Shown here: piece by piece, positions 35,952 through 44,657 of the stretch | How the letters are laid out: the number at the start of each line of letters is the position of its first letter | Numbering within the stretch: the stretch's first letter is position 1 | NCBI GenBank assembly: GCA_032768795.1 | Contig: CP136490.1 | Coordinates: forward strand, 3,968,001 to 4,032,000 | DNA: 64,000 nucleotides | From: Tremella fuciformis | Lineage: Eukaryota > Basidiomycota > Tremellomycetes > Tremellales > Tremellaceae | Reading direction: 5' to 3' | Position numbers and translations under genes: made by a program | Notes under the pieces: model-generated | Database searches by the model: none | What the model saw: only the letters and a program-made list of their open reading frames with translations | Told to the model about the DNA's origin: nothing

Positions 35952-38114
35952 GAGGCGAATGGTCGACTCCGTACACCACCGTTCCCATGAGGCCCACAAA
36001 TGAATAGCAGTAATCTGAGACTCACAGGGGATGTCCGATGCTTTCCTTGTGGGATTCATGTCCCTCAATACGTACCCTCTGTACCTACTTTCCGCATTAC
36101 TGTCCATCACCAGGATCTTGCTTGTATGAATACCTCGATCGTGTCCTGAAGTAGGACTTGGGGCACATCGGGACGGTGGCAGCCAGTTCAGAGGTCTTTC
36201 TTCCGCACGCAGGGGGGGGGGGGGGGGAGAGGCGCGTGCCCTGCGGCGTCAGGTAAAGGCCGTTGAGACGGAGAGCTTCTAAAGCGCCTCAAGGAAGAAG
36301 TGCACGGCATATGACTGCTCCCAGCCTTCAGGGTCTCTACCTTGACCAGCCCGGACGTCCGATGGGTCATGCAGAGCCTTGAGGACTAGGTCGACTAAGA
36401 GCACGGTCAAATCAGTCCCCGCGCGGTTCATGCTCCTCAGTCGGAGGCCTGTGCTGCTGCAGGCTCGGGGCAGGTCAGAAGACAGCATGTTTTGACGACC
36501 GCACCTCGTGAGCGATTCGATCCACCCCTTGCGCCTTCCCGTACTCGTTTCGTCGGTAGGCGTTTCGTCCACTATTACAAAAATCGGAGGTCGCCGCTAA
36601 TGTGCCTTGCCCACCATTAGGAGATTCCCTAATTGTGGACGAAACGGCTAGGTGCAGTACATCGTCCACGTGCTTTCCATTTGTCACGTGACTGAATCGC
36701 GATCGATTGTGGCACCACCCATTGTGGCACCTTTCGGCAGAGCCACGTCTGCGGGCACGGTTCCTTTGCCGAATTCAGAGGACGAGAGTGGATCAGAAAC
36801 ACTCAAAGAGGAACGGGAATATGAATGTTCCAGTACGTGCACCCAGCCTACATGTCATATACCAGCCGATTGCTGGCTACCGCTTGCGTTATTGCTTACA
36901 TACATCACGTCACCTCATTGTCCAAAAATCCGTCACTCTTGGCCATATTTTGGAGCGTCAGCGAGAATGGCCTAGGCGTCACGAGGGGTAAAGGGAAGCA
37001 ATGAGGCGCAGTAATACCTTGACTAGATTGGGCAAGGCCAGGCGAGACTAGTCCCAGTGGGGGCCGATAAGGCACGAACCGCCGGGCGAGGGTAAAGTGC
37101 ATGCAGCTGCCGGGGAAGCAAACGAAGAGAGTATGTGTACTGGTCCCGGCAGTGTCGGCGAGCTCTTGATCAATAAAGCCTCTCCGCAAGCTTGCTCCGG
37201 TATACCAAACCAGTCCCTCTTGGACCATGCTCAGAAATGGCACGTACAGTCAAGACTGACGCCAATTTATGGGTGCCGTATCACCAGTCGCCGGATCGCC
37301 ATTCATCGATGACTCTCGCGAGCTCGCAACTGCGCCTTCAACACATGAGAGACGACTTTCGTGTTCTCTTGAAGGGCTACGGGCTCTGTTTCCGCGTCTG
37401 TTATGGGCAACGTCTGCCTCTCGGGGGCCGGAAAAGAACTAGCACGGATTGAAGGCGTCGTTCTTCAACCTGTTGTCGCCCTACTCTACGACTCTTGCCT
37501 CTTCGCCCTTAGCCGATGTTCGTATAACCTTCTATGCCACATGATCCTCGACTGGACTGTGATTAGCACGCGGTCGGGCGCTGAACCCTGCCTCACTTAC
37601 AGCTACGGAAATCTGGCCTCATCCCTCGATGAAGGGAAAGTGTATTTCAGGACTTTGCCTTGCAACGTTCATGACGACATCAGGCTCTCGCCTGTAGAAG
37701 AGTGCTTTCCACACCTTGGTAGCCCTCGCGGCATGAGCCTTCCAGCTGAGCGGTTCGCACCGAGCCGAGCCCACGCGATCTCGGGCAAGAGCATGATCTG
37801 TGACCTGGGGTGATGACACGGACAACCTTACCTTTCAGCTCGGGCCCCTCAAGAATGAAATGGCTCTGGCTCCACTCGCAGATGCATTTGAATAAAGGCG
37901 GAGGGGGCAGTGCTCTTCGCTTTCCCCTGCCAACAAATCATCACCCAACTATTTAGGATATTCCTGTCTTCGAGTGCTGTTCTCTTCTTACTTACATACC
38001 TCAACACTGGCCACGCCACTGGAAAGGGCAAGACGAGCGTCTTCGTTCCGGAAGACACTATTTCGCATCTAGGTGCCGTTTACAGTCCAGAATACCGTTC
38101 ACTCAACGACGACA
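35952..38114. other. Gene-poor interval of about 2.2 kb with a G16 homopolymer
   Basis: Only short frames without motifs or convincing splicing. It contains a run of 16 G at 36212-36227. It may hold decayed genes or regulatory DNA. Nothing supported as coding. Confidence 0.4.
36212..36227. repeat. Poly-G tract (16 nt)
   Basis: Sixteen consecutive G on the plus strand, the longest homopolymer I noticed in the window. Confidence 0.85.
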
Positions 38115-38816
38115 ATGTCGCGCAACCATTATTTAAAGAGTGAGCGACGTATGAGCATGGGGCCTGACACGTTCCTCACACTCATGTGCTGGACAATGCA
38201 GGAGAACTTCAAGAAACATGTGGAAAGCGTCGAGTTTGTGGCAGAACCTCTCAGCACTCCTCTTACGGCTGTAGAAAAGTCCTTTCTTGGTTTGAGACGT
38301 TCGAAGACTGAGGGTAGCGGTAGAGTTTCTGAGACCTTGTTCGAAGACCGAAAAGGCCGGCCGGTATACGTAGCCCGTCGGTTGCCTCGCGCCGCAGATG
38401 GCAAAGAAAAGGTATACCTTGCAGCGGCGGACTACCGCGACGAATATTCGATCACCTTCCAAGCATCGCTCCTTTTGATGTTCACAGCAACAGGTGCGGG
38501 CGCAAGCTCCAGGTTTGAGTTGGAGCCCTCGGTCACATTGGGCCAGCCAACACTCCCACACCCACCGACCGGAAGGATGGATTGGAAGGGTGACATCAGT
38601 GCTCTGGGCCATTCCGGACATCATTACCTTGTCCCTCTGCTCAAGTACGGCGGAGCTACAGCAACAACGAAGAAAACACAGGACGCCGAGGCGGGGCCTA
38701 CGTCCCCCATCGTAAATCAAGGCGCTCATTCAACCCAAGCAGAGGGGACTTTCGGAGGGACCGTGGAAGTATACGCGTGGCTGCTTCCTACACAGGCCAA
38801 GTCCGATAGCCGTTAA
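38115..38816 (+). CDS. Orphan ORF, hypothetical protein
   Basis: Single open frame of 233 codons, start ATG at 38115 (MSRNHYLKSERRMSMGPDTF). Reads TLMCWTMQENFKKHVESVEF, VYVARRLPRAADGKEKVYLA, YRDEYSITFQASLLLMFTAT, then DWKGDISALGHSGHHYLVPL and TFGGTVEVYAWLLPT. The balanced composition, with hydrophobic periodicity, is more protein-like than the other orphans nearby. The frame is open 42 bases upstream without another ATG. No family recognised. Confidence 0.5.
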   Translation: MSRNHYLKSERRMSMGPDTFLTLMCWTMQENFKKHVESVEFVAEPLSTPLTAVEKSFLGLRRSKTEGSGRVSETLFEDRKGRPVYVARRLPRAADGKEKVYLAAADYRDEYSITFQASLLLMFTATGAGASSRFELEPSVTLGQPTLPHPPTGRMDWKGDISALGHSGHHYLVPLLKYGGATATTKKTQDAEAGPTSPIVNQGAHSTQAEGTFGGTVEVYAWLLPTQAKSDSR

Positions 38817-38989
38817 CCTTATTTTGCCTGGTGGATTTGCTTGCGGATGACAAGAGGTGACTCTAACATCTCGCGTAGCGAAGCATCGCACACATTAAGA
38901 TTGTATTACAGTATCTATTTCACGAAGCATTCTTGTTCTTTGTATATTCTATCGTATGACACTCTGTGACGATTCAATAGGCATGACTC

Positions 38990-39554
38990 CTAGCACAAGT
39001 CACGCTGTCTCTGGCCCTGGAAACGGTTCATGTCGTCCAAGGAGCCTCGAGATGGCACTGTGAGGATCTGGGATCCGATAGGGACCCACTGATGTACCGG
39101 GAGCCAGACCTCGACGCTCCGAATAATGACTTGAACTCCCCGTTTTCCCTGTACCAGACAAGGCTCTCCGTATCTGGTGAAGGGCAGCGTGGTTCTTTGA
39201 GACCAAAGAGAGGTGCCTCGCCGTCTCCCCTGCAAAGGCAAGCCAGACAGCTTCAAGGTCATGAGAAATGTAGCGTTGGGCGAAGAAGAACCAGATCGAT
39301 GTTGACTGCGGTCGCTCGCCTCGGCTTGGCTTTCGTCGATTTCCGTTGGTTGTTCAAAGGGGTAGTTCGTCATGTCTGCCAGCGCTCGTTTCGTTTTCTG
39401 AGATGCACCTTTGAGCAACGCCCGCATCATCGACAAGGGTTGAGCTCGTCAGTGGAGATTCTGCACGGTACATACATACCTCAACTACACAAAGGGGAAT
39501 AAATGCTTGTCCCGCTCCTGGAGTATTGAAACCGAATGATGCGCGGATCCTCAT
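38990..39554 (-). CDS. Possible two-exon gene, hypothetical
   Basis: Minus-strand candidate: exon 1 from 39554 (MRIRASFGFNTPGAGQAFIP) with a donor GTATGT at about 39475, acceptor TCAAAG about 65 nt later, then SQKTKRALADMTNYPFEQPT, LKLSGLPLQGRRRGTS and VQVIIRSVEVWLPVHQWVPI, ending at 38990. Spliced length would be about 170 residues. No domain recognised and no independent support for coding. Confidence 0.3.
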
Positions 39555-39955
39555 ATGTCCCTGCTGATGTGACTCATGTCGCTCCTCATTAACCGCGCAG
39601 ACTCGCTTCTACGTTCATGATCTCAAAAGTCGGGCTCTCGCTTCCCTCGAGAAGGCGAATGGGCTGGCCAGCAGAGGAAGTGTAAAGGAGGCAAGTCGCC
39701 GCAGTCCACAACTCTGCTCACCTTTCTTGGCGTGGAGCGCAGAGAGGACTTCTCGGCCGAAGAACTATACTAGTCCCTCCCTTCAACGAGATGAACGGCT
39801 TTCCCTGTATATATTCACTCCGTGTCTAGACGCCCCTCGACTCTCACACTGGACAACGCCCTACTTGTTTGTGCCTCCAGGATCATCCGGATCATCACCT
39901 TCGTCTCGGTTTGACCGAGTGACCGTGATTGGAATTATACGTCGGTTTTGGCGCA
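39555..39955. other. Upstream region of the interrupted gene
   Basis: 400 bp between the doubtful minus-strand gene and the ATG at 39956. No coding signal. Confidence 0.35.
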
Positions 39956-40483
39956 ATGTCCTCTGCTGCATCAGCCGGCCCGTCTGCTGAGGGTAATAGG
40001 AGCTCCACCTCTCGGGATGGAGAGCAGGCGAAGGAGACACTCGGATTGACGAATGAGACGAATCCGGGCGAACATATTCTGATTGAGCCACAACCTCGCA
40101 CCATTAGTGCCGCGGTCAGGGAGAATGACAATTCTATAGAGCTGGACGCGAAGATGACGTGGTACTCTCACGAACGGCTTCCGAAACTGAGAGAGGTGGT
40201 CTTTCAGAAGGAAGAGCAGAAAGGATTTTTCAACGAAACCCAGGCCAAACTGCTCAACATCCAGTGGGTTGCAACAAACGGCGAGGACGGTTCGGAGGGG
40301 TATTGGGGAACGGTGACTCCGTCTTCGACCCGCATCTACGCAAGCTACTTCGGGCGTTACGAGAGCACGGATGGCGTTCATCTGCAAGGTAACAATGATC
40401 CGCTCGACATCATGGTGATTGAGGAAGGAATTACCTCGTATCGTCCGCGAGCATCGCTGTCTGGCGAACTAATTTACCTATTT
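39956..40483 (+). pseudogene. 5' part of an unknown gene interrupted by the retroelement
   Basis: Open frame from ATG 39956 (MSSAASAGPSAEGNRSSTSR) reading ELDAKMTWYSHERLPKLREV, FNETQAKLLNIQWVATNGED, YWGTVTPSSTRIYASYFGRY, then QGNNDPLDIMVIEEGITSYR up to the TATTT target duplication at 40479-40483. The frame then enters the LTR and stops within a few codons. The NNDPLDIMVIE segment slightly resembles the pyrophosphatase GDNDPIDV.EIG motif, but the surrounding sequence does not fit that family, so I make no functional claim. A possible intron branch site (CTAAT, 40469-40473) lies just before the insertion, so the element might sit in an intron and the gene could still be spliced. The matching 3' part begins at 44658. 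Confidence 0.5.
40479..40483. repeat. Target-site duplication, left copy (TATTT)
   Basis: TATTT directly before the first TGTTA of the left terminal repeat. The same five bases follow the last TAACA of the right terminal repeat at 44653-44657. Confidence 0.85.
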
Positions 40484-40774
40484 TGTTAAACAAAAGTGAC
40501 CGGCCAGTCGAGTGTCAAGGGCATTGATCGCCGTCTTGTAACACTCCCCCTCGAGAGATGCCCGTTGATACTCTCGGAACCCGGAAAGCCACGTGTTCAA
40601 CACCGTGCGCCTCCCCCTGCAGGCGGCATCCATGCGGGTGTGCGGATCGAACCCGCGCCTGTAACCTGCGCCTTCGTCTTCCACGCCCAAAGCGGAGACT
40701 TGGGACTTTTAATCTGTTAAACAAAAGTGACCGGCCAGTCGAGTGTCAAGGGCATTGATCGCCGTCTTGTAACA
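40484..40774 (-). repeat. Left terminal repeat (291 bp; 60 + 171 + 60)
   Basis: Identical to 44362-44652. Its first and last 60 bp (40484-40543 and 40715-40774) are the same 60-bp sequence, itself bounded by TGTTA/TAACA. On the minus strand the unit reads 60-mer, then GATTAAAAGTCCCAAGTCTC, then a 151-bp interior with a T-arm-like GGGTTCGATCC and a polypurine GAGGGGGAG, then 60-mer. That is the order LTR, PBS, interior, PPT, LTR of a miniature element. Confidence 0.9.
40544..40552 (-). other. Polypurine tract of the left mini-unit
   Basis: GAGGGGGAG on the minus strand abuts the outer 60-mer without a gap, as expected for the plus-strand primer of an LTR element. The same tract is at 44422-44430 in the right copy. 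Confidence 0.6.
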
Positions 40775-40905
40775 TGGAACCCCAGCGGGGGGTCGAACCC
40801 CGGATCTTCCTGTTGGGATTTGAACGTGGGTTGGCTTAAAAGGTAATCGGATATTCCGGGAGTCGCACCCAGATTACCGGTGTGTTACTATTACACTAAA
40901 TACCC
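40775..40905 (-). other. Chain of tRNA-like fragments replacing RT/RNase H
   Basis: On the minus strand, 40905-40849 folds as a tRNA lacking its anticodon arm: acceptor GGGTATT with AATATCC, a D-arm-like GTGT...ACAC, and T arm CTGGG-TGCGACT-CCCGG. A second piece has the B-box-like GTTCAAATCC (about 40826-40817). The last piece (40806-40775) has T arm CGGGG-TTCGACC-CCCCG, then CTGGGGT (acceptor 3' strand), T (discriminator) and CCA, ending exactly at the terminal repeat. Nuclear tRNA genes do not encode CCA, so this end looks like a copy of mature tRNA. The retroelement frame stops inside the first piece. Confidence 0.65.
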
Positions 40906-43900
40906 ATTAGGGAGATTAGCTCTCGCGTGGAGGCTATTCCAACACTCCCCTTACTTTCTATGTTCGAGATCTCTTTCTCCATGGCGGCGATCCATTCTGC
41001 TCTGTCGCCGCTAGCCATCGCCTCGGCCAGGTTTCTGGGATCCACAGGCATTACGGGGCCGTCGGCTGCATTGGCGGAGAGGAAGGCGAAAGGGCTGTGC
41101 AGCCGCTCAACGATCGCACCGAACTTTGGTGGCGGTCTCTTGTCTCGGATCGGCCGCCCGGCTTCATTCGTGGCCACGGGTTGCGGCAGAGGTGTCGCCG
41201 CGACGGGTACATACGTCCAGCGCTCGGCAACGGGAATTCTGGATCGATTGGTGGCTACAGGAAGACGGGACGGACGGGGGACCCGAGGCTGCTCGGGTGT
41301 GTTGGAAACGGCAACTGCGGGATCGTTGATTGTGAGCTCTTCCTCTGAGATCTCCACCCCAGCGACATTTTTCTGAGCTTGCCCCGACTCCGGCTGATCG
41401 CCAGATACCTCCAGATCCTCTCTATTCTCATCCTGGCCTGAATGACTGGCGATCTTGCCTCCCATCGATCCAACAGGAATGAGCTCTGCTTGGTCGCTTT
41501 GGGTCACGTGACCAAATTCGGCCTCATCGTCCTTCGACATCTCGAGCACTTTGACGTCTCTTCGATGGGCAATCTCACCCGTGGCGTCAAGCTGCACGGT
41601 CCAGCCGCTCTGGGTCTCACTCTGACCGAGTATCCGACACGCCTCGCCGCGCTCTTGCGTGAAAGACGCCTTACGGCGGATCTGAGACGGGATCTGCGCA
41701 TGGCATCTCTGCCCGAATCGTAGGACGGACTCTAGGCCTCTCTCACGCCCTGTAAGCGCGCTCCAGGCCGATAAGCCCGTCCGTGCTGATACAGACAGCT
41801 TCATGATGATCACGGCTGCGTATCGAGCCGCAAAAGACCAATAGGCGTGCGGTAGACGGCTGTCGGCCAGCATCGCGGCTGTCATGTCTTTGATGGTGCG
41901 TATCGTTCGTTCAGCCGCCCCGTTGAGCTCGGGCGTGTAGCGCGGGGTCATGTAATGCTGTATCCCGGCTGACTGATAGAAGGCGCGGGCCTCCAGGCTG
42001 TCGAACTCGCCTCCGCCGTCGCTGCGGATGACCCGGACGCGATCTCCAAGTTGTCGCTCGATTTTGGCTATAAACTGCTGCAAGGCGTTGAATGCCTCGG
42101 ACTTGCGACCTATCGGGACCACGCCCAGGATCTTGCTCGAGCGCTCGATAGCTACGAGCATGTTCTCACACCCGTCGACAGACGTCTCAAATGGCCCGGT
42201 AATGTCGACATCAACGCCGACACCGTCGCCGCCGCCTTTGAGCAGCGGGGCGTCACCAGCCTTCGGCGGCCTGGTGATCTTAGTGCGGGCGCATACCTCA
42301 CATGCAGCGGTAACGAATGGGTCGTCTTTATAGGCTCGCCAGGGCTCGGTGAGTAGGTCTTTCCTACCCAGCTCTTTGAGCCGCTCGACGCCTATATGAC
42401 CTAGACGCTGATGTTCAGCTTCTAGCGGCGAGCGCGTGTCGACGGCAGTTGTGAGCAGAATCGTCGGTCGTGTCGTCCCGAGCCGGACGGTCCAAAGCGA
42501 TCCTCTCTTCCGCAGAGCTAGCCTTTCCTGCCGTCGCTCGAGCGTCCCGCCGTCGCCCTTAAGATCGGCCCGCCAGCCCCATCGCAGCAGCCTTGACAGG
42601 GAGCAGAGGCTGATTCGAGCTGTCGGGACGTGGTAGACGTCTCGGAGCGTGAGGCGTTGCCCAGACGACAGGACAAGATCTATCTCGCCTACCTCAACAG
42701 CCTGCATTGTGGCTGTGTCGTTTGCTAGCCCAAAGACTCGAGGCTTGTCAAGCCGACGGACACGCTTTAGGATCGACCTGTGCGGTGTCAAGTGGTCGGT
42801 AGCTCCGCTGTCAAGGACCCAGACGGGCTCGACGGCCTCTGACTCGACCTGCAGAGTGTCTGCGGTGAACAGAGCATCATTACTAGACTCTGCAGACCCG
42901 TTCTCGAACCACGGGTCATCGAGCTGGTCGGGAAAGACGATGCGATCGTCGCTGTCGTCATCGAGCTCGGCCCATTCGGTGGCGGCAACGGTGAGGCCTG
43001 CCCACGGATCCATGTCAACTTCCAGGGCTGCAGCGAGCAGTCCCGAGTCGGCTTTAGGAGGAATCGTGATCCTCTTATCGGCTGCGGCGACGTCCTGGCG
43101 ATCTTGGACGCCCTTACGTTCGCCTCGGCCGCCTCTCTGCCGAGCAGGGCGTCCGCCGCGGCCCTGCAGGCCACCGCGCTGCAGCTCTGCGGCCTTCTTG
43201 CGACAATCACGCTCCCAATGGCCCTTCTTGCCACAATGACGACATTCGTCATTGGTCTTGTCTCTCTCGAACCGAGGGCGGCGGTCGACAGCCATCGCGA
43301 GCGGTTTGCCGCCTCCATTACCTTGCCGTTGAGGCGGCCTTGCCCGCCGTCGCGCGATCTCGGTAGTGTATTTTGAGAGCACGACGGCCCAGGACTGCTT
43401 GTCCTTGGCAATGGGGGCCAATTCAGCCCTTACGATGTTGAAAGCGGGGTCCAGGATCGTGGCGAGGAACCTCTGAGCGCGCTCGGTGTCGCTCAGGACG
43501 ATCCCGACGCGCTTGCCGTCCGAAATCGCCTTGGAAAACGTCTCTACATGAGCGCTCATTTCGTCCGCAGAGGCGTCGCCTCTGAGATCGAGCGTCCACA
43601 GGCGGGCGTGCACGATCCTCTGATTCTCGAGCAGATCGGCCTCGTGCATCTTGTCGCAATACAGCCACATATCGGCTGCAGCAAGCAGGTCTTCAATGTC
43701 GAGCCGAACGGCCTCCGAAACCGTCCCCTTCAACATTGCCTGCGCCCTGCTCTCTCGGGCTTGCCACCTCTCCCAGTCCTTCTTATCCTCGCTTGTCATG
43801 GCCCCACCGATATCCGAGCCTGTCGGCATGACGGAACCAGCTCGAGTGCGGCGCTCGGTGGCTGCGACGCGCCCTGGCTCGAGATCGAGGCCCAAGGCTG

Positions 43901-44087
43901 CATTCCAGCAGTCTCCGAGCTGCAGAGCGACTTCTACGGCCGCCCGCCATGGGGCGTATGATGCAGGATCATGCGAGAGCTTTGGGATCGCGTCAATGTT
44001 GACTCTGGTGGCAGACATCGCGATAATGGTAGGTAAAGGTGGTCTGTGCGCACGCGGGGGTGCTGATTTTGATAGATATGACGGCAC
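40896..44087 (-). CDS. Copia-type Gag-protease-integrase polyprotein, no RT
   Basis: 1,063 codons without a stop. The likely start is the Met at about 44018 (MSATRVNIDAIPKLSHDPAS); the longer frame starts at 44087. Gag: about 250 residues, then a CCHC zinc knuckle CRHCGKKGHWERDC. Protease: VLDSGATDHLTPH (active Asp-Ser-Gly). Integrase: zinc-binding HQRLGH...CEVC and a DDE core with the first Asp in DVDITGPFETS, the second in RVIRSDGGGEF and the Glu in TPELNGAAERTIR, all intact. After the integrase tail comes a Pro-rich linker, then AEWIAAMEKEISNIESK, the start of a copia RT domain, and the frame ends 20 codons later (ISLMGI) at 40896. A truncated polyprotein with open Gag-PR-IN, not a stop-riddled relic. 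It could still form particles and integrate DNA if RT were supplied (inference). Confidence 0.93.
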   Translation of the reverse strand: MPSYLSKSAPPRAHRPPLPTIIAMSATRVNIDAIPKLSHDPASYAPWRAAVEVALQLGDCWNAALGLDLEPGRVAATERRTRAGSVMPTGSDIGGAMTSEDKKDWERWQARESRAQAMLKGTVSEAVRLDIEDLLAAADMWLYCDKMHEADLLENQRIVHARLWTLDLRGDASADEMSAHVETFSKAISDGKRVGIVLSDTERAQRFLATILDPAFNIVRAELAPIAKDKQSWAVVLSKYTTEIARRRARPPQRQGNGGGKPLAMAVDRRPRFERDKTNDECRHCGKKGHWERDCRKKAAELQRGGLQGRGGRPARQRGGRGERKGVQDRQDVAAADKRITIPPKADSGLLAAALEVDMDPWAGLTVAATEWAELDDDSDDRIVFPDQLDDPWFENGSAESSNDALFTADTLQVESEAVEPVWVLDSGATDHLTPHRSILKRVRRLDKPRVFGLANDTATMQAVEVGEIDLVLSSGQRLTLRDVYHVPTARISLCSLSRLLRWGWRADLKGDGGTLERRQERLALRKRGSLWTVRLGTTRPTILLTTAVDTRSPLEAEHQRLGHIGVERLKELGRKDLLTEPWRAYKDDPFVTAACEVCARTKITRPPKAGDAPLLKGGGDGVGVDVDITGPFETSVDGCENMLVAIERSSKILGVVPIGRKSEAFNALQQFIAKIERQLGDRVRVIRSDGGGEFDSLEARAFYQSAGIQHYMTPRYTPELNGAAERTIRTIKDMTAAMLADSRLPHAYWSFAARYAAVIIMKLSVSARTGLSAWSALTGRERGLESVLRFGQRCHAQIPSQIRRKASFTQERGEACRILGQSETQSGWTVQLDATGEIAHRRDVKVLEMSKDDEAEFGHVTQSDQAELIPVGSMGGKIASHSGQDENREDLEVSGDQPESGQAQKNVAGVEISEEELTINDPAVAVSNTPEQPRVPRPSRLPVATNRSRIPVAERWTYVPVAATPLPQPVATNEAGRPIRDKRPPPKFGAIVERLHSPFAFLSANAADGPVMPVDPRNLAEAMASGDRAEWIAAMEKEISNIESKGSVGIASTRELISLMGI

Positions 44088-44341
44088 GGTGTGCGTCAGC
44101 GGAACGATACCTCGCTGGGGACGACTTTCGCGATAGAGCGCCTGTTACTAGGCCCGACGCTCTCCCTGTGTGCTTACGAGGTGTTCTCGTTCTTCCTCTA
44201 GCCTTCTCTGACGGCTAGGAACTGCTCTCGAGCGTCCGCGACGGTAGACGGCGACGGCTCGGTTTGTGGCGGTGTCTAGAGCGTCTGCGGCGGCGGCGAC
44301 GGCTCGATAGACAGCCCGTATGCTCTCTGTAGTCTCGGGCT

Positions 44342-44361
44342 GAGACTTGGGACTTTTAATC
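44342..44361 (-). other. Candidate primer-binding site (tRNA-Lys UUU anticodon arm)
   Basis: Directly inside the 5' terminal repeat in element orientation. The plus-strand complement GAGACTTGGGACTTTTAATC reads like the 3' strand of a D arm, then anticodon stem TGGGA, loop CTTTTAA with anticodon TTT, and the first two stem bases, as in a tRNA-Lys(UUU). Copia-type elements are known to use half-tRNA primers cut in this area. The same 20-mer follows the inner 60-mers at 40695-40714 and 44573-44592. Confidence 0.6.
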
Positions 44362-44652
44362 TGTTAAACAAAAGTGACCGGCCAGTCGAGTGTCAAGGGC
44401 ATTGATCGCCGTCTTGTAACACTCCCCCTCGAGAGATGCCCGTTGATACTCTCGGAACCCGGAAAGCCACGTGTTCAACACCGTGCGCCTCCCCCTGCAG
44501 GCGGCATCCATGCGGGTGTGCGGATCGAACCCGCGCCTGTAACCTGCGCCTTCGTCTTCCACGCCCAAAGCGGAGACTTGGGACTTTTAATCTGTTAAAC
44601 AAAAGTGACCGGCCAGTCGAGTGTCAAGGGCATTGATCGCCGTCTTGTAACA
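44362..44652 (-). repeat. Right terminal repeat (291 bp; 60 + 171 + 60)
   Basis: Second copy of the 291-bp unit with the same internal 60-bp duplication (44362-44421 and 44593-44652). It is the 5' repeat in element orientation. Confidence 0.9.
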
Positions 44653-44657
44653 TATTT
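44653..44657. repeat. Target-site duplication, right copy (TATTT)
   Basis: Matches 40479-40483. Confidence 0.85.

Larger units (their letters stand above)
40484..44652 (-). mobile_element. Ty1/copia-type LTR retroelement lacking reverse transcriptase, with composite terminal repeats
   Basis: 4,169-bp insertion bounded by 291-bp direct repeats (40484-40774 and 44362-44652) that I find identical by eye, starting TGTTA and ending TAACA, and flanked by a 5-bp duplication. The interior (3,587 bp) has one minus-strand frame with Gag, protease and integrase in copia order. Minus-strand layout: terminal repeat, primer-binding-site candidate (44361-44342), leader of about 250 bp, Gag-PR-IN frame (44087-40896), tRNA-like block (40905-40775), terminal repeat. 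No RT or RNase H region is present. Identical repeats suggest a recent insertion. Because it lacks RT, it would need another element's enzymes to move. Confidence 0.9.

Noticed and set aside
39956..40483. Inorganic pyrophosphatase, from NNDPLDIMVIE.
   Set aside because: Only this short segment is similar; the rest of the frame lacks other pyrophosphatase motifs and does not align.
40478..40724. Short frames (about 65-75 codons) inside both terminal repeats.
   Set aside because: They lie across the primer site, polypurine tract and 60-mers, and appear twice only because the repeat is duplicated.
40775..40801. A plus-strand TGGAACCCC... sequence directly after the left repeat looks like a textbook primer-binding site, suggesting a plus-strand element.
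   Set aside because: The coding frame, the polypurine tracts and the recurrent 20-mer all point to the minus strand. The same bases are better read as the 3' end of a captured tRNA on the minus strand. The plus-strand reading cannot be fully excluded.
40896..44087. Domesticated host gene derived from integrase.
   Set aside because: Matching terminal repeats, target duplication and a Gag zinc knuckle show a mobile element, not an exapted gene.
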